Below are positions 10,085-18,264 of a DNA stretch of 64,000 bases, piece after piece. Below the pieces are notes generated by a model, which saw only the letters and a list, made by a program, of their open reading frames with translations, was not told where the DNA came from and did no database searches. Positions within the stretch are counted from its first letter, which is position 1, and each line of letters starts with the position of its first letter. This DNA is from Rhodovulum robiginosum (GTDB taxonomy: Bacteria; Pseudomonadota; Alphaproteobacteria; Rhodobacterales; Rhodobacteraceae), in NCBI RefSeq assembly GCF_003944755.1, contig NZ_RWGU01000047.1, positions 1 to 64,000 on the forward strand, written 5' to 3'. A program made the position numbers and the translations under genes.

Positions 10085-13000
10085 ATGACTCGTCATGACG
10101 TGAGCCTGAACGACCGGTACGACCTGTCGAAGACGCCGGTGCTGTTGAACGGCACACAGGCGCTGGTGCGGCTGATGCTGATGCAGGCCGCCCGCGACCG
10201 GGCCGCGGGGCTGAACACCGCGGGCTACGTTACCGGCTATCGCGGCTCGCCGCTGGGCGCGGTCGACATGCAGATGGCCCGCGCCCACGACGTTCTGCAG
10301 GCGGCCAACGTGCGCTTTCAGCCGGGGCTGAACGAAGACCTTGCCGCCACCGCGCTGTGGGGAACGCAGCAGGCGGAATTGCGGGGCGAGGGAAGATACG
10401 ACGGCGTCTTTGGCCTGTGGTACGGCAAGGGGCCGGGGGTGGACCGCTCGGGCGACGTGATGCGCCACGCCAATATGGCCGGCACCGCGCCCCATGGCGG
10501 CGTGCTGATGGCGATGGGCGACGATCACACGGGCGAGTCCTCGACCACGTGCCACCAGTCGGACTGGGCGATGGTCGATGCCTACATGCCCGTGCTGTCG
10601 CCCGCCGGGGTTCAGGAGATCCTCGATTACGGGCTTTACGGCTATGCGCTGTCGCGCTTCGCGGGGGTCTGGGCGGGGCTGAAGCTGATGAAGGACACCG
10701 TCGAGGTGACCTCGGTCGTCGATGGCCGGCCCGACCGGATGTCTTTTGTCACGCCCGGTTTCGACATGCCCGAGGGCGGCCTCAACATCCGGCTGAACGA
10801 TCACTGGGTGCCGCAAGAGGCGCGCATGATCGACCACAAGCGGTTCGCGGCCGAGGCCTTTGCCCATGCCAACCGGATCGACCGGCGGGTCTGGGGCGGG
10901 CCGGGGGCAAAGATCGGGCTGGTGGCCGCCGGCAAGAACTGGCTCGACCTCGTCCACGCGCTCAGCCTTCTGGGCATCGACGAGGCCGAGGCCGAGCGGC
11001 TGGGCATCGCCACCTACAAGGTGGGCCAGACCTGGCCGCTGGACATGAAGGGCTTTTCCGATTTCGCCGAGACGCTCGACCTGATCGTCGTGGTCGAGGA
11101 AAAGCGCAAGCTGATCGAGGTGCAGGCGAAAGAGGCGATCTTTCACGACCGGCGCGGCCGGCGCATCTACGGCTGGCAGAACGACCGCGGGGAAGAGCTG
11201 TTCCCGACGCGGTACGCGCTCGATCCGGTGACGATCGCCGAAAAGCTGGGCGGCATCCTGATCGAGGAAGGGCGCGAGAGCGACCGCCTGCGCGCCGCGC
11301 TGACCCGTATTTCCGAGGCCCGCCGCGCCGACAATGCCGAGGAGCTGGCCGCGCGGCTGCCCTATTTCTGCGCCGGCTGCCCGCACAACACCTCGACCCG
11401 CCTGCCCGAGGGCAGCCGCGCCTATGCCGGGATCGGGTGCCACATCATGGCGATGTGGATGGACCGCGAGACCTCCGGCTACACCCACATGGGCGCCGAG
11501 GGGGCCAACTGGATCGGCGAAGCGCCGTTTTCCACCACGGGCCATGTGTTCCAGAACATGGGCGACGGCACCTATAACCATTCCGGCCGGCTGGCGATCC
11601 ATGCCGCCGTCGCCGCCGGCGTGACCATGACCTACAAGATCCTCTACAACGACGCCGTGGCGATGACCGGCGGGCAGGGCAACGATGGCGGCCTCGGTCC
11701 GCATCAGATCGTGGCCGAATTGCTGGCCGCCGGGGTCAAGGCCGTCGAGGTGGTCTATGACGAGAAAGAGGATATCGACCCCAAGAGCTTCCCCGCCGGT
11801 GTGTCCTGCCACCCGCGTGACAAGCTGATGCAGGTGCAGGACCGGCTGAAGCGTACCGAGGGCGTGACCGCCATCGTCTACGTCCAGACCTGCGCCGCCG
11901 AAAAGCGCCGCCGCCGCAAGAAGGGCGCCTTTCCCGACCCCGACACGCGGGTCTTCATCAACACCGATATCTGCGAGGGCTGCGGCGATTGCGGGGTGCA
12001 GTCGAACTGCGTGGCCATCGTTCCCGAAGAGACCGAGCTGGGCCGCAAACGCGCCATCGACCAGTCGGCCTGCAACAAGGATTTCTCGTGCCTCAAGGGG
12101 TTCTGCCCCAGCTTCGTGACGCTCAGCGGCGCGACGGTGCGCAAACAGGCCAGCGCCGAGGTCGATATCGGCGATCTGCCCGAGCCCGTGCTGCCGGCTA
12201 TCGACGGCACCCATAACATCGTCATCACCGGGGTCGGCGGCACCGGCGCCGTTACCATCGGCGCGATCCTGGCCATGGCCGCGCATCTCGACGGCAAGGG
12301 CGCGGGGATGATGGAAATGGCCGGCCTCGCCCAAAAGGGCGGCGCGGTGCATATCCACTGCCGCATCGCCGAGCAACCGGGCGACATCTCGGCCATTCGC
12401 GTGGCGACCGGAGAGGCCGACGCGGTGATCGGCGGCGACCTGGTGGTGACGGCCGGGGCCAAGACGCAAGGCTTGATGACCAAGGGGCGGACCGGCGCGG
12501 TGGTCAATTCGCACGACATCGTCACCGGCGCCTTTACCCGCGACCCCGAATTCCGCATCCCCTCGGGCCGGCTTCGCCTGTCGCTCGAGGCGCGCATGGG
12601 CGAGGCGGTGCAATTTCTCGACACCAGCGAACTGGCCCGCCGCCTGATGGGCGACACGATCTTTTCCAACATGATCGTGCTGGGCGCGGCCTGGCAGCGC
12701 GGGCTGGTGCCGGTCGGGTTCGCCGCGCTGGATCGCGCGATCGAGCTGAACGGCGCCGGGGTGGCCGCCAACCGCCGGGCGTTCGAGATCGGGCGCTGGG
12801 CGGCGGCGCACCCCGACAAGGCGGCCGAGGCGACCGCGCCCGAGGTGGCCCGGCCGAAGACCCTGGAAGATGTGATCGGCTTTCGTGAAACCCACCTGCG
12901 GGCCTACCAGTCGGGCCGGCTGGCCCGGCGCTACCGCCGGCTGGTGGAGCGCGCCGACGACGTGCGCCTGAAAGAGGCCATCGCCAAGGGCTATCACAAG

Positions 13001-13486
13001 CTTCTGGCCTACAAGGACGAGTACGAGGTCGCGCGGCTGCACCTGGAAACCGAGGAAAAGGCGCGCGAGGTCTTCGACGGCGATTTCGACATCGCCTACC
13101 ACCTCGCGCCGCCGTTCCTGCCGGGCGGGGACGCCGACGGCCGCCCGGCAAAGCGGCGCTTCGGGCAATGGATGGGCGGGGGCTTTCGCGTGCTGGCCGC
13201 GCTACGGCCGCTGCGCGGCACGCCGCTCGACCCGTTCGGCTGGCAGCACGAGCGGCGCCAAGAGCGCCGGCTGATCGCGCAGTACGAGGCCGACATGACC
13301 CGCGCGCTGGCGGCGATGACGCCCGACACGCGCGACGCGGTCATCGCGCTGGCCGAGCTGCCGTTGCAGATTCGCGGCTTCGGCCCGGTGAAATCCGCGA
13401 ACCTGGCCGAGGCCGAGACGCGGCGCGCCGAGCTATGGGCCGCAATCGACGCCGGCGACGCACCGATGCGCGAAGCGGCGGAATAG
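10085..13486 (+). CDS. Indolepyruvate ferredoxin oxidoreductase, fused alpha-beta form
   Basis: 1133 residues, matching the fused IorA-IorB-type enzyme of proteobacteria. It oxidatively decarboxylates aryl pyruvates (indolepyruvate, phenylpyruvate) to acyl-CoA, passing electrons to ferredoxin. Visible: GYRGSPLG at the N-terminus, the TPP-binding MTGGQGNDGGLG region, the FCAGCPHN segment, a ferredoxin-like cysteine cluster (CEGCGDCGVQSNC), and then the gamma-type domain starting VITGVGGTGAVT. The C-terminal ~300 residues are the usual DUF6537-like extension. Role: aromatic amino acid or phenylacetate catabolism. Divergent from the LysR gene, which may or may not control it. Confidence 0.93.
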   Translation: MTRHDVSLNDRYDLSKTPVLLNGTQALVRLMLMQAARDRAAGLNTAGYVTGYRGSPLGAVDMQMARAHDVLQAANVRFQPGLNEDLAATALWGTQQAELRGEGRYDGVFGLWYGKGPGVDRSGDVMRHANMAGTAPHGGVLMAMGDDHTGESSTTCHQSDWAMVDAYMPVLSPAGVQEILDYGLYGYALSRFAGVWAGLKLMKDTVEVTSVVDGRPDRMSFVTPGFDMPEGGLNIRLNDHWVPQEARMIDHKRFAAEAFAHANRIDRRVWGGPGAKIGLVAAGKNWLDLVHALSLLGIDEAEAERLGIATYKVGQTWPLDMKGFSDFAETLDLIVVVEEKRKLIEVQAKEAIFHDRRGRRIYGWQNDRGEELFPTRYALDPVTIAEKLGGILIEEGRESDRLRAALTRISEARRADNAEELAARLPYFCAGCPHNTSTRLPEGSRAYAGIGCHIMAMWMDRETSGYTHMGAEGANWIGEAPFSTTGHVFQNMGDGTYNHSGRLAIHAAVAAGVTMTYKILYNDAVAMTGGQGNDGGLGPHQIVAELLAAGVKAVEVVYDEKEDIDPKSFPAGVSCHPRDKLMQVQDRLKRTEGVTAIVYVQTCAAEKRRRRKKGAFPDPDTRVFINTDICEGCGDCGVQSNCVAIVPEETELGRKRAIDQSACNKDFSCLKGFCPSFVTLSGATVRKQASAEVDIGDLPEPVLPAIDGTHNIVITGVGGTGAVTIGAILAMAAHLDGKGAGMMEMAGLAQKGGAVHIHCRIAEQPGDISAIRVATGEADAVIGGDLVVTAGAKTQGLMTKGRTGAVVNSHDIVTGAFTRDPEFRIPSGRLRLSLEARMGEAVQFLDTSELARRLMGDTIFSNMIVLGAAWQRGLVPVGFAALDRAIELNGAGVAANRRAFEIGRWAAAHPDKAAEATAPEVARPKTLEDVIGFRETHLRAYQSGRLARRYRRLVERADDVRLKEAIAKGYHKLLAYKDEYEVARLHLETEEKAREVFDGDFDIAYHLAPPFLPGGDADGRPAKRRFGQWMGGGFRVLAALRPLRGTPLDPFGWQHERRQERRLIAQYEADMTRALAAMTPDTRDAVIALAELPLQIRGFGPVKSANLAEAETRRAELWAAIDAGDAPMREAAE

Positions 13487-13494
13487 CGGGGCCC

Positions 13495-13536
13495 GGAATT
13501 TCCTGAAATTCCTGGCAGTATTCCTGCCGGAATTTC
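13495..13536 (+). repeat. Overlapping alternative stem-loops after ior
   Basis: Three arms share one sequence: GGAATTTC (13495-13502), its complement GAAATTCC (13505-13512) and GGAATTTC again (13529-13536). The middle arm can pair with the third, extended by GGCAG/CTGCC, into a 13-bp stem with one bulged T (13505-13536), or with the first in a tight 2-nt-loop palindrome. The two are mutually exclusive. No T-run follows, so this is not a standard terminator. Confidence 0.6.
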
Positions 13537-13612
13537 GGGCCTGAACAGATGGCCCGGCGCGCGCCGGCGCGGCTTTATAAAAGCTTTGCCGGGGCGCCGT
13601 TTTGGTGTAGCT

Positions 13613-13639
13613 CCGCCTCCAGCCCGGCATCGGAGGCGG
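13613..13639 (+). promoter_or_regulatory. Leader hairpin before the acyltransferase
   Basis: CCGCCTCC/GGAGGCGG, perfect 8-bp stem with an 11-nt loop, ending 23 bp before the start codon and just ahead of the GAGGAG ribosome site. It could modulate translation. It may equally be chance in GC-rich DNA. Confidence 0.3.
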
Positions 13640-13662
13640 GGTACGAGGAGAACGAGGCGGCG

Positions 13663-14535
13663 ATGCGCAGCCAGGTCGCGCGGGATATCAGCTATGCCGG
13701 TTCGGCCCAGACCAAGGGGGGGCGGGTGCTGATCCGGGTTCTGGAAAACGCGACCGGCAGGCTCGGCCTGATCCGCAGGGCCGAGGGGTATGACCGCGAG
13801 GTCGCCGCCGGGCGCGACTTCTGGGAGGTCATGGCCGAGCGGTACGGGCTCAGCCTTCAGGTCATGGCCGGCAGCCTCGACAACATCCCGGCCGAAGGCC
13901 CGCTGATCCTGATCGCCAACCACCCCTACGGCATCCTCGACGGGCTGATGATGGGCTATATCCTGTCCACCGTGCGGGGCGATTTCCGCATACTCGCAAA
14001 TTCGGTGTTCCGCAAGGCGGCGGAGCTGAACCGCATCATCCTGCCGATCGGTTTCGAGGAAACGAAAGAGGCGATGCGCCAGAACATCGAGACCCGCCGC
14101 CTGGCGCTCGATTACCTCGCGCGCGGCGGCGCGGTGGGGGTGTTTCCCGGCGGCACGGTCTCGACCGCCGCGCGGCCCTTTTCCTGCCCGATGGACCCGG
14201 GCTGGCGGGGCTTTACCGCGCGGATGGTGGCCAAGTCCCACGCGCAGGTGGTGCCGCTCTATTTCGAGGGGCACAATTCGCGGCTGTTCCAACTGGCCAG
14301 CCACCTGCACGAAACCCTGCGCCTGGCGCTCTTGATCAACGAGTTCCGCGCGCGGGTGGACGAGCCCGTGCGCGTGGCCATCGGCGAGCCCATCGACCGG
14401 GCGCGACTGAATGCCCATGCGGGCGACACGAAGGCGATGATGGATTTCCTGCGCCGGGCCACCTATGAGTTATCTCCAAGCCCTCTGAAGTCGTTCGATT
14501 ACGGCTTCGAATTCGATGACAGGCACAGGATCTAG
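13663..14535 (+). CDS. Lysophospholipid acyltransferase family protein (PlsC-like)
   Basis: 290 residues. Contains the acyltransferase block [19 protein letters not shown] near residue 90, then [12 protein letters not shown] and [11 protein letters not shown], the later acyltransferase motifs. Such enzymes transfer acyl groups to glycerol- or ornithine-type lipids at the inner membrane. The usual H-x4-D box is H-x5-D here (HPYGILD), a variant I recall from a hemolysin/OlsA-like subgroup. The ATG at 13663 is preceded by GAGGAG and places the protein at family length. The stop is 4 bp before murI, so the two are probably one operon. Confidence 0.85.
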   Translation: MRSQVARDISYAGSAQTKGGRVLIRVLENATGRLGLIRRAEGYDREVAAGRDFWEVMAERYGLSLQVMAGSLDNIPAEGPLILIANHPYGILDGLMMGYILSTVRGDFRILANSVFRKAAELNRIILPIGFEETKEAMRQNIETRRLALDYLARGGAVGVFPGGTVSTAARPFSCPMDPGWRGFTARMVAKSHAQVVPLYFEGHNSRLFQLASHLHETLRLALLINEFRARVDEPVRVAIGEPIDRARLNAHAGDTKAMMDFLRRATYELSPSPLKSFDYGFEFDDRHRI

Positions 14536-14539
14536 CGCA

Positions 14540-15352
14540 ATGGCGGTCGGCATATTCGATTCCGGGCTCGGCGGTCTTACCGTGCTGGACGCCGTCACGC
14601 GGCGCCTGCCCGACGTGCCCTTCGTCTATTACGGCGACAACGCCCACGCGCCCTACGGCGTGCGCGATGCCGATGACGTGTACCGCCTGACCACCACGGG
14701 GGTCGAGCGGCTGTTCGCAAGCGGCTGCGACCTGGTGATCCTGGCCTGCAACACCGCCTCCGCCGCCGCGCTGAGGCGGATGCAGGAATCCTGGGTGCCC
14801 GAGGGCAAGCGCGTTCTGGGCGTGTTCGTGCCGCTGATCGAGGCCCTGACCGAGCGGCAATGGGGCGACAACTCGCCCCCGCGCGAGGTGGGGGTCAAGC
14901 ATGTGGCGCTGTTCGCCACGCCGGCCACGGTCGCCTCCCGCGCGTTCCAGCGCGAACTGGCGTTCCGCGCCATCGGCGTGGATGTCGAGGCCCAGCCCTG
15001 CGGCGGTCTGGTCGACGCCATCGAACAGGGCGACGAGATGCTGGCCGAGGCGCTGGTGCGCTCTCATGTCGAGGCGCTGAGCCGGCGGATGCCGCACCCT
15101 GAGGCGGCGATCCTCGGCTGCACCCATTACCCGCTGATGGAGGCGGCGTTCCAGGTCGCGCTCGGCCCCGACGTCACGGTCTATTCACAGGCCGATATCG
15201 TGGCCGAGAGCCTCGCCGACTATCTCGAGCGCCGCCCCGAGATGGTGGGCGCGGGCAAGGAAACCATGTTCCTGACCACGGGCGAGCCCCGGACGGTATC
15301 GGACAAGGCCACCCAATTCCTGCGACGACGGATCGAATTCGCCGCGGCGTGA
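14540..15352 (+). CDS. murI: Glutamate racemase
   Basis: 270 residues. Converts L- to D-glutamate for peptidoglycan. Both catalytic cysteines are present: Cys70 in [11 protein letters not shown] and Cys194 in [10 protein letters not shown]; the N-terminal [11 protein letters not shown] and [11 protein letters not shown] motifs are intact. The ATG at 14540 lies 4 bp after the acyltransferase stop, and an upstream in-frame ATG at 14516 would add eight unlikely residues. It precedes argC by about 55 bp. Confidence 0.97.
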   Translation: MAVGIFDSGLGGLTVLDAVTRRLPDVPFVYYGDNAHAPYGVRDADDVYRLTTTGVERLFASGCDLVILACNTASAAALRRMQESWVPEGKRVLGVFVPLIEALTERQWGDNSPPREVGVKHVALFATPATVASRAFQRELAFRAIGVDVEAQPCGGLVDAIEQGDEMLAEALVRSHVEALSRRMPHPEAAILGCTHYPLMEAAFQVALGPDVTVYSQADIVAESLADYLERRPEMVGAGKETMFLTTGEPRTVSDKATQFLRRRIEFAAA

Positions 15353-15408
15353 TTGCGCGGCGCGCGTCCATTCCCTAAATATCCGTCACGTTCCAGGAAG
15401 GTCGTTCA

Positions 15409-16437
15409 ATGACCCACTCTATCGCCATCCTCGGCGCCTCGGGCTATACCGGGGCCGAGCTTGTCCGGCTGATCGCCACCCATCCCGATCTGCGCATCGC
15501 CGCGCTGTCGGGCGAGCGCAAGGCCGGCCAGCCCATGGCCGCCGTCTTTCCCCATCTGCGCCATCTCGACCTGCCGGACCTCGTGAAGATCGAGGAAATC
15601 GACTTTTCCGGCATCGACCTGGCGTTCTGCGCGCTGCCCCACGCCACCAGCCAGGCCGTCATCAAGGAGCTGCCGCGCGATCTGAAGATCGTCGACCTCT
15701 CCGCCGATTTCCGGCTGCGCGACCCGGCCGCCTACGAGAAATGGTATGGCAAGCCCCACGCCGCGCCGGAGATGCAGGCCGAGGCCGTCTACGGCCTGAC
15801 CGAGTACTACCGCGAAGAGATTCGCGCCGCCCGGCTGGTTGCCGGCACCGGCTGCAACGCCGCGACGGGCCAATATGCGCTGATCCCGCTGATAAAGGCC
15901 GGGGCGATCGACCTTGACGAGATCGTGATCGACCTCAAGGCGGGGGTTTCGGGCGCGGGCCGTGCGCTGAAGGAAAACCTGCTGCATGCCGAGCTGTCCG
16001 AAGGCTTTCACGCCTATGCCGCGGGCGGCGTCCACAGGCATCTGGGCGAGTTCGACCAGGAGTTCAGCAAGGCCGCAGGCCGCCCTGTCGAGGTGCAGTT
16101 CACGCCCCACCTTATCCCGGCCAACCGCGGGATTCTGGCCACCGTCTACCTGAGAGGCGAGGCGGGGGCGATTCATGACGCCTTGGCAAGCGCCTACAAA
16201 GATGAGACTTTCATTCAGGTTTTGCCCTTGGGCGAGCATCCCTCGACGCGCCATGTGCGCGGCTCGAATTTCGTGCATATCGGGGTGGTGGCCGACAGGC
16301 GGCCGGGCCGGGCGATGGTGATCGCCGCGCTCGACAACCTGACCAAGGGCTCGTCGGGGCAGGCGATCCAGAACGCCAACCTGATGCTGGGGCTCGACGA
16401 GGCGGCGGGGCTGATGCTGGCCCCCTGCTTTCCGTAA
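15409..16437 (+). CDS. argC: N-acetyl-gamma-glutamyl-phosphate reductase
   Basis: 342 residues, full length. Third step of arginine synthesis: NADPH-dependent reduction of N-acetylglutamyl phosphate. It opens with the [18 protein letters not shown] Rossmann motif, has [10 protein letters not shown], and the catalytic Cys149 in [17 protein letters not shown]. The [10 protein letters not shown] and [13 protein letters not shown] segments are typical. It lies 11 bp upstream of ccmE. The pairing of argC and cytochrome c maturation genes is probably transcriptional convenience rather than a shared pathway. Confidence 0.97.
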   Translation: MTHSIAILGASGYTGAELVRLIATHPDLRIAALSGERKAGQPMAAVFPHLRHLDLPDLVKIEEIDFSGIDLAFCALPHATSQAVIKELPRDLKIVDLSADFRLRDPAAYEKWYGKPHAAPEMQAEAVYGLTEYYREEIRAARLVAGTGCNAATGQYALIPLIKAGAIDLDEIVIDLKAGVSGAGRALKENLLHAELSEGFHAYAAGGVHRHLGEFDQEFSKAAGRPVEVQFTPHLIPANRGILATVYLRGEAGAIHDALASAYKDETFIQVLPLGEHPSTRHVRGSNFVHIGVVADRRPGRAMVIAALDNLTKGSSGQAIQNANLMLGLDEAAGLMLAPCFP

Positions 16438-16448
16438 GGGAGAGAGAC

Positions 16449-16910
16449 ATGCGCGGACTGAAGAAGAAACGGCGGATACAGGTGATCCTGGTCGCCTTCG
16501 TGGCGCTGGCGGTGTCGACCGGGCTGATCGGCTATGCGATGCGCGACGGGATCAATTTCTTCCGCTCGCCCAGCCAGATCGCCGACACCCCGCCGGCCCC
16601 GACCGAGGTGTTCCGCATCGGCGGGCTGGTCGAGGAGGGCAGCCTGGTGCGCGGTCAGGGCGAGACCGTGCGGTTCAACGTCACCGATGGCGGCGCTGTG
16701 GTGCCGGTCACCTACAGGGGCGTGCTGCCCGACCTCTTCGCCGAGAACCAGGGCATGATCGGCACCGGCCGCCTGGTCGATGGCGTGTTCGAGGCCAGCG
16801 AGATCCTGGCCAAGCACGACGAAAGCTACATGCCCAAGGAAGTGGTCGACGCGCTGAAAGAGCAGGGGGTCTACCGCGACGCGGAGGGCGAGGCACCGAA
16901 CGGTAGCTGA
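16449..16910 (+). CDS. ccmE: Cytochrome c maturation heme chaperone CcmE
   Basis: 153 residues. N-terminal membrane anchor (about residues 10-31) and a periplasmic OB-fold that binds heme covalently through His123, with Tyr127 four residues on (AKHDESYMPKEV). PVTYRGVLPDLFAENQG is the characteristic core. It receives heme from CcmC and delivers it to CcmF for attachment to apocytochromes. ccmF and ccmH lie 1.4 kb downstream, separated by the endolysin/holin pair, so the cluster is interrupted. An intrinsic terminator follows 32 bp after its stop. Confidence 0.96.
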   Translation: MRGLKKKRRIQVILVAFVALAVSTGLIGYAMRDGINFFRSPSQIADTPPAPTEVFRIGGLVEEGSLVRGQGETVRFNVTDGGAVVPVTYRGVLPDLFAENQGMIGTGRLVDGVFEASEILAKHDESYMPKEVVDALKEQGVYRDAEGEAPNGS

Positions 16911-16941
16911 GCCCGGCGTTAACCCCGCCCGAGAAATCGTG

Positions 16942-16972
16942 CCCCCGGTTTTCATTGAAGCCGGGGGTTTTT
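16942..16972 (+). terminator. Intrinsic terminator ending on the endolysin start codon
   Basis: Stem CCCCCGG/CCGGGGG (16942-16948 with 16961-16967), 12-nt loop, then five T residues (16968-16972) and a single C before the endolysin ATG at 16974. It would terminate ccmE transcription. Its 3' arm (GGGGG) is also the only possible ribosome site for the next gene, so in a read-through transcript the hairpin would hide that site. Confidence 0.85.
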
Positions 16973-16973
16973 C

Positions 16974-17585
16974 ATGCGGTCCGTCCAGCAGCTTGCCGAA
17001 GAGATCGTCGCCCGAGAGGGCGGCTATGCGAACGACCCGGACGACCCGGGCGGCCCCACCAGGTACGGCGTCACCCTGCACACGATGCGCCGGCTGGGGA
17101 TCGACCTGACCGGCGACGGTCGGGTCGATGCCCGCGACGTGCAGCGGTTGGGCCGGGCTGAGGCGGCCGAGATCTTCGTCGAGCATTATTTCCGCCGCCC
17201 GCGCATCGACGCGCTGCCCGAGGCGCTTCAGCCGGGGGTTTTCGACATGTACGTGAACGCGGGCCCCAACGCGGTGCGGCTGTTGCAGCGGCTCTTGAAC
17301 GACATGGGGCAACGGGTGTCGGTCGACGGGGTGATCGGCCCGCAGACCATCGCCGCGGCCGAGGCGGCGGCCGCCGCCGCGCCGGGCCATATCGCCGACG
17401 CCTACGGTATCGCCCGGCGCAACTACTATTACAGGCTCGCCGACCGCCGCCCGGCCAGCCGCAAATACGCCCGCCGGCGCGACGGCGGCAAGGGCGGCTG
17501 GATCCTGCGCGCGGAAGAATTCATCGCGCCGCGGTATCGTCTCAGCGCGGCCGAGCATCGGGCGAGGGTCGCGGCATGGGGCTGA
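16974..17585 (+). CDS. GH108-type N-acetylmuramidase, GTA-type endolysin
   Basis: 203 residues. Begins with the glycoside hydrolase 108 motif: VAREGGYANDPDDPGGPTRYG, with the catalytic Glu at residue 15, and carries a C-terminal GPQTI-type peptidoglycan-binding region (about 120-175). No signal peptide, so export depends on the holin encoded next. This pair matches the Rhodobacter capsulatus GTA release genes (rcc00555 endolysin, rcc00556 holin), which sit apart from the main GTA cluster, as here. It overlaps the holin start by 10 bp. It begins directly after the terminator U-run with no separate ribosome site, which is unusual. Confidence 0.85.
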   Translation: MRSVQQLAEEIVAREGGYANDPDDPGGPTRYGVTLHTMRRLGIDLTGDGRVDARDVQRLGRAEAAEIFVEHYFRRPRIDALPEALQPGVFDMYVNAGPNAVRLLQRLLNDMGQRVSVDGVIGPQTIAAAEAAAAAAPGHIADAYGIARRNYYYRLADRRPASRKYARRRDGGKGGWILRAEEFIAPRYRLSAAEHRARVAAWG

Positions 17586-18112
17586 TCGAGGGTTTGTTCT
17601 CGTTGGTCTTCGGGCAGGGCCGCAACGTGGTGGCCGAGACGGCCGAGGTGTTCCGTGTCAACGCCGAAGGGGCCGACGCGCGCGAGGCGGCGTTGCGCAA
17701 CGCGGTGCTGGCCGAGTTCGCCGCCGAATTCGCCCACCCGCGCAGGGCGGCGTTCGATCGGGTTGTGGACGGGCTGAACCGCCTGCCGCGCCCGGCGCTG
17801 GCCTTCGGCACGCTGGGGCTGTTCGTGGCGGCGATGGTCGACCCGGCCTGGTTTGCCGCGCGGATGCAGGGGCTTGCGCTGGTGCCCGAGCCGCTTTGGT
17901 GGCTGATGGGCGCGATCGTCAGCTTTTACTTCGGGGCGCGGCACCAGGCCAAAGGGCAGGAGTTCCAGCGCGCCATCGCCGAGACGCTGGCCCGTGCACC
18001 GCTGGGCGTGGCGGCACGCGCGGCGGCGCCGGCGACGGGGCCGAATGCGGCGCTGTCGGCGTGGCGCGGGCAGGCGACGGCAGAGTACCGGGTTGCTGAC
18101 GCCACGAGCTGA
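17576..18112 (+). CDS. GTA-type three-helix holin
   Basis: 178 residues. An N-terminal soluble segment (GLIEGLFSLVFGQGRNVVAETAEVF) is followed by two clear hydrophobic helices (about 80-103 and 105-125), with WWLMGAIVSFYFGARHQ, the signature I recall for Pfam GTA_holin_3TM. It would form the pore that lets the endolysin reach the cell wall to release GTA particles. The gene overlaps the endolysin, so both are made together. ccmF follows 152 bp later. Confidence 0.82.
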   Translation: MGLIEGLFSLVFGQGRNVVAETAEVFRVNAEGADAREAALRNAVLAEFAAEFAHPRRAAFDRVVDGLNRLPRPALAFGTLGLFVAAMVDPAWFAARMQGLALVPEPLWWLMGAIVSFYFGARHQAKGQEFQRAIAETLARAPLGVAARAAAPATGPNAALSAWRGQATAEYRVADATS

Positions 18113-18264
18113 GGGCGGCGCTGGCCCCGGCATACCGCATGCGGTTGCCGGACCCCTTCCCGACATCGCCGCGTGCGGCCCAACGCTCACGTTTGCGTAA
18201 CCCCCGCCCTGTGCCTTGCGAAAACCCATTGGCGTGCGGGGCCGTCAAGTTTAAGACATGGCTC

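Noticed and set aside
10061-13168. 1035-codon open frame on the minus strand opposite the indolepyruvate oxidoreductase
   Set aside because: It is the antisense shadow of a confident gene, common in GC-rich DNA, with no protein motifs.
16915-16935. CtrA binding site upstream of the endolysin
   Set aside because: Only one TTAA half-site (in GTTAACC) with no second half 7 bp away.
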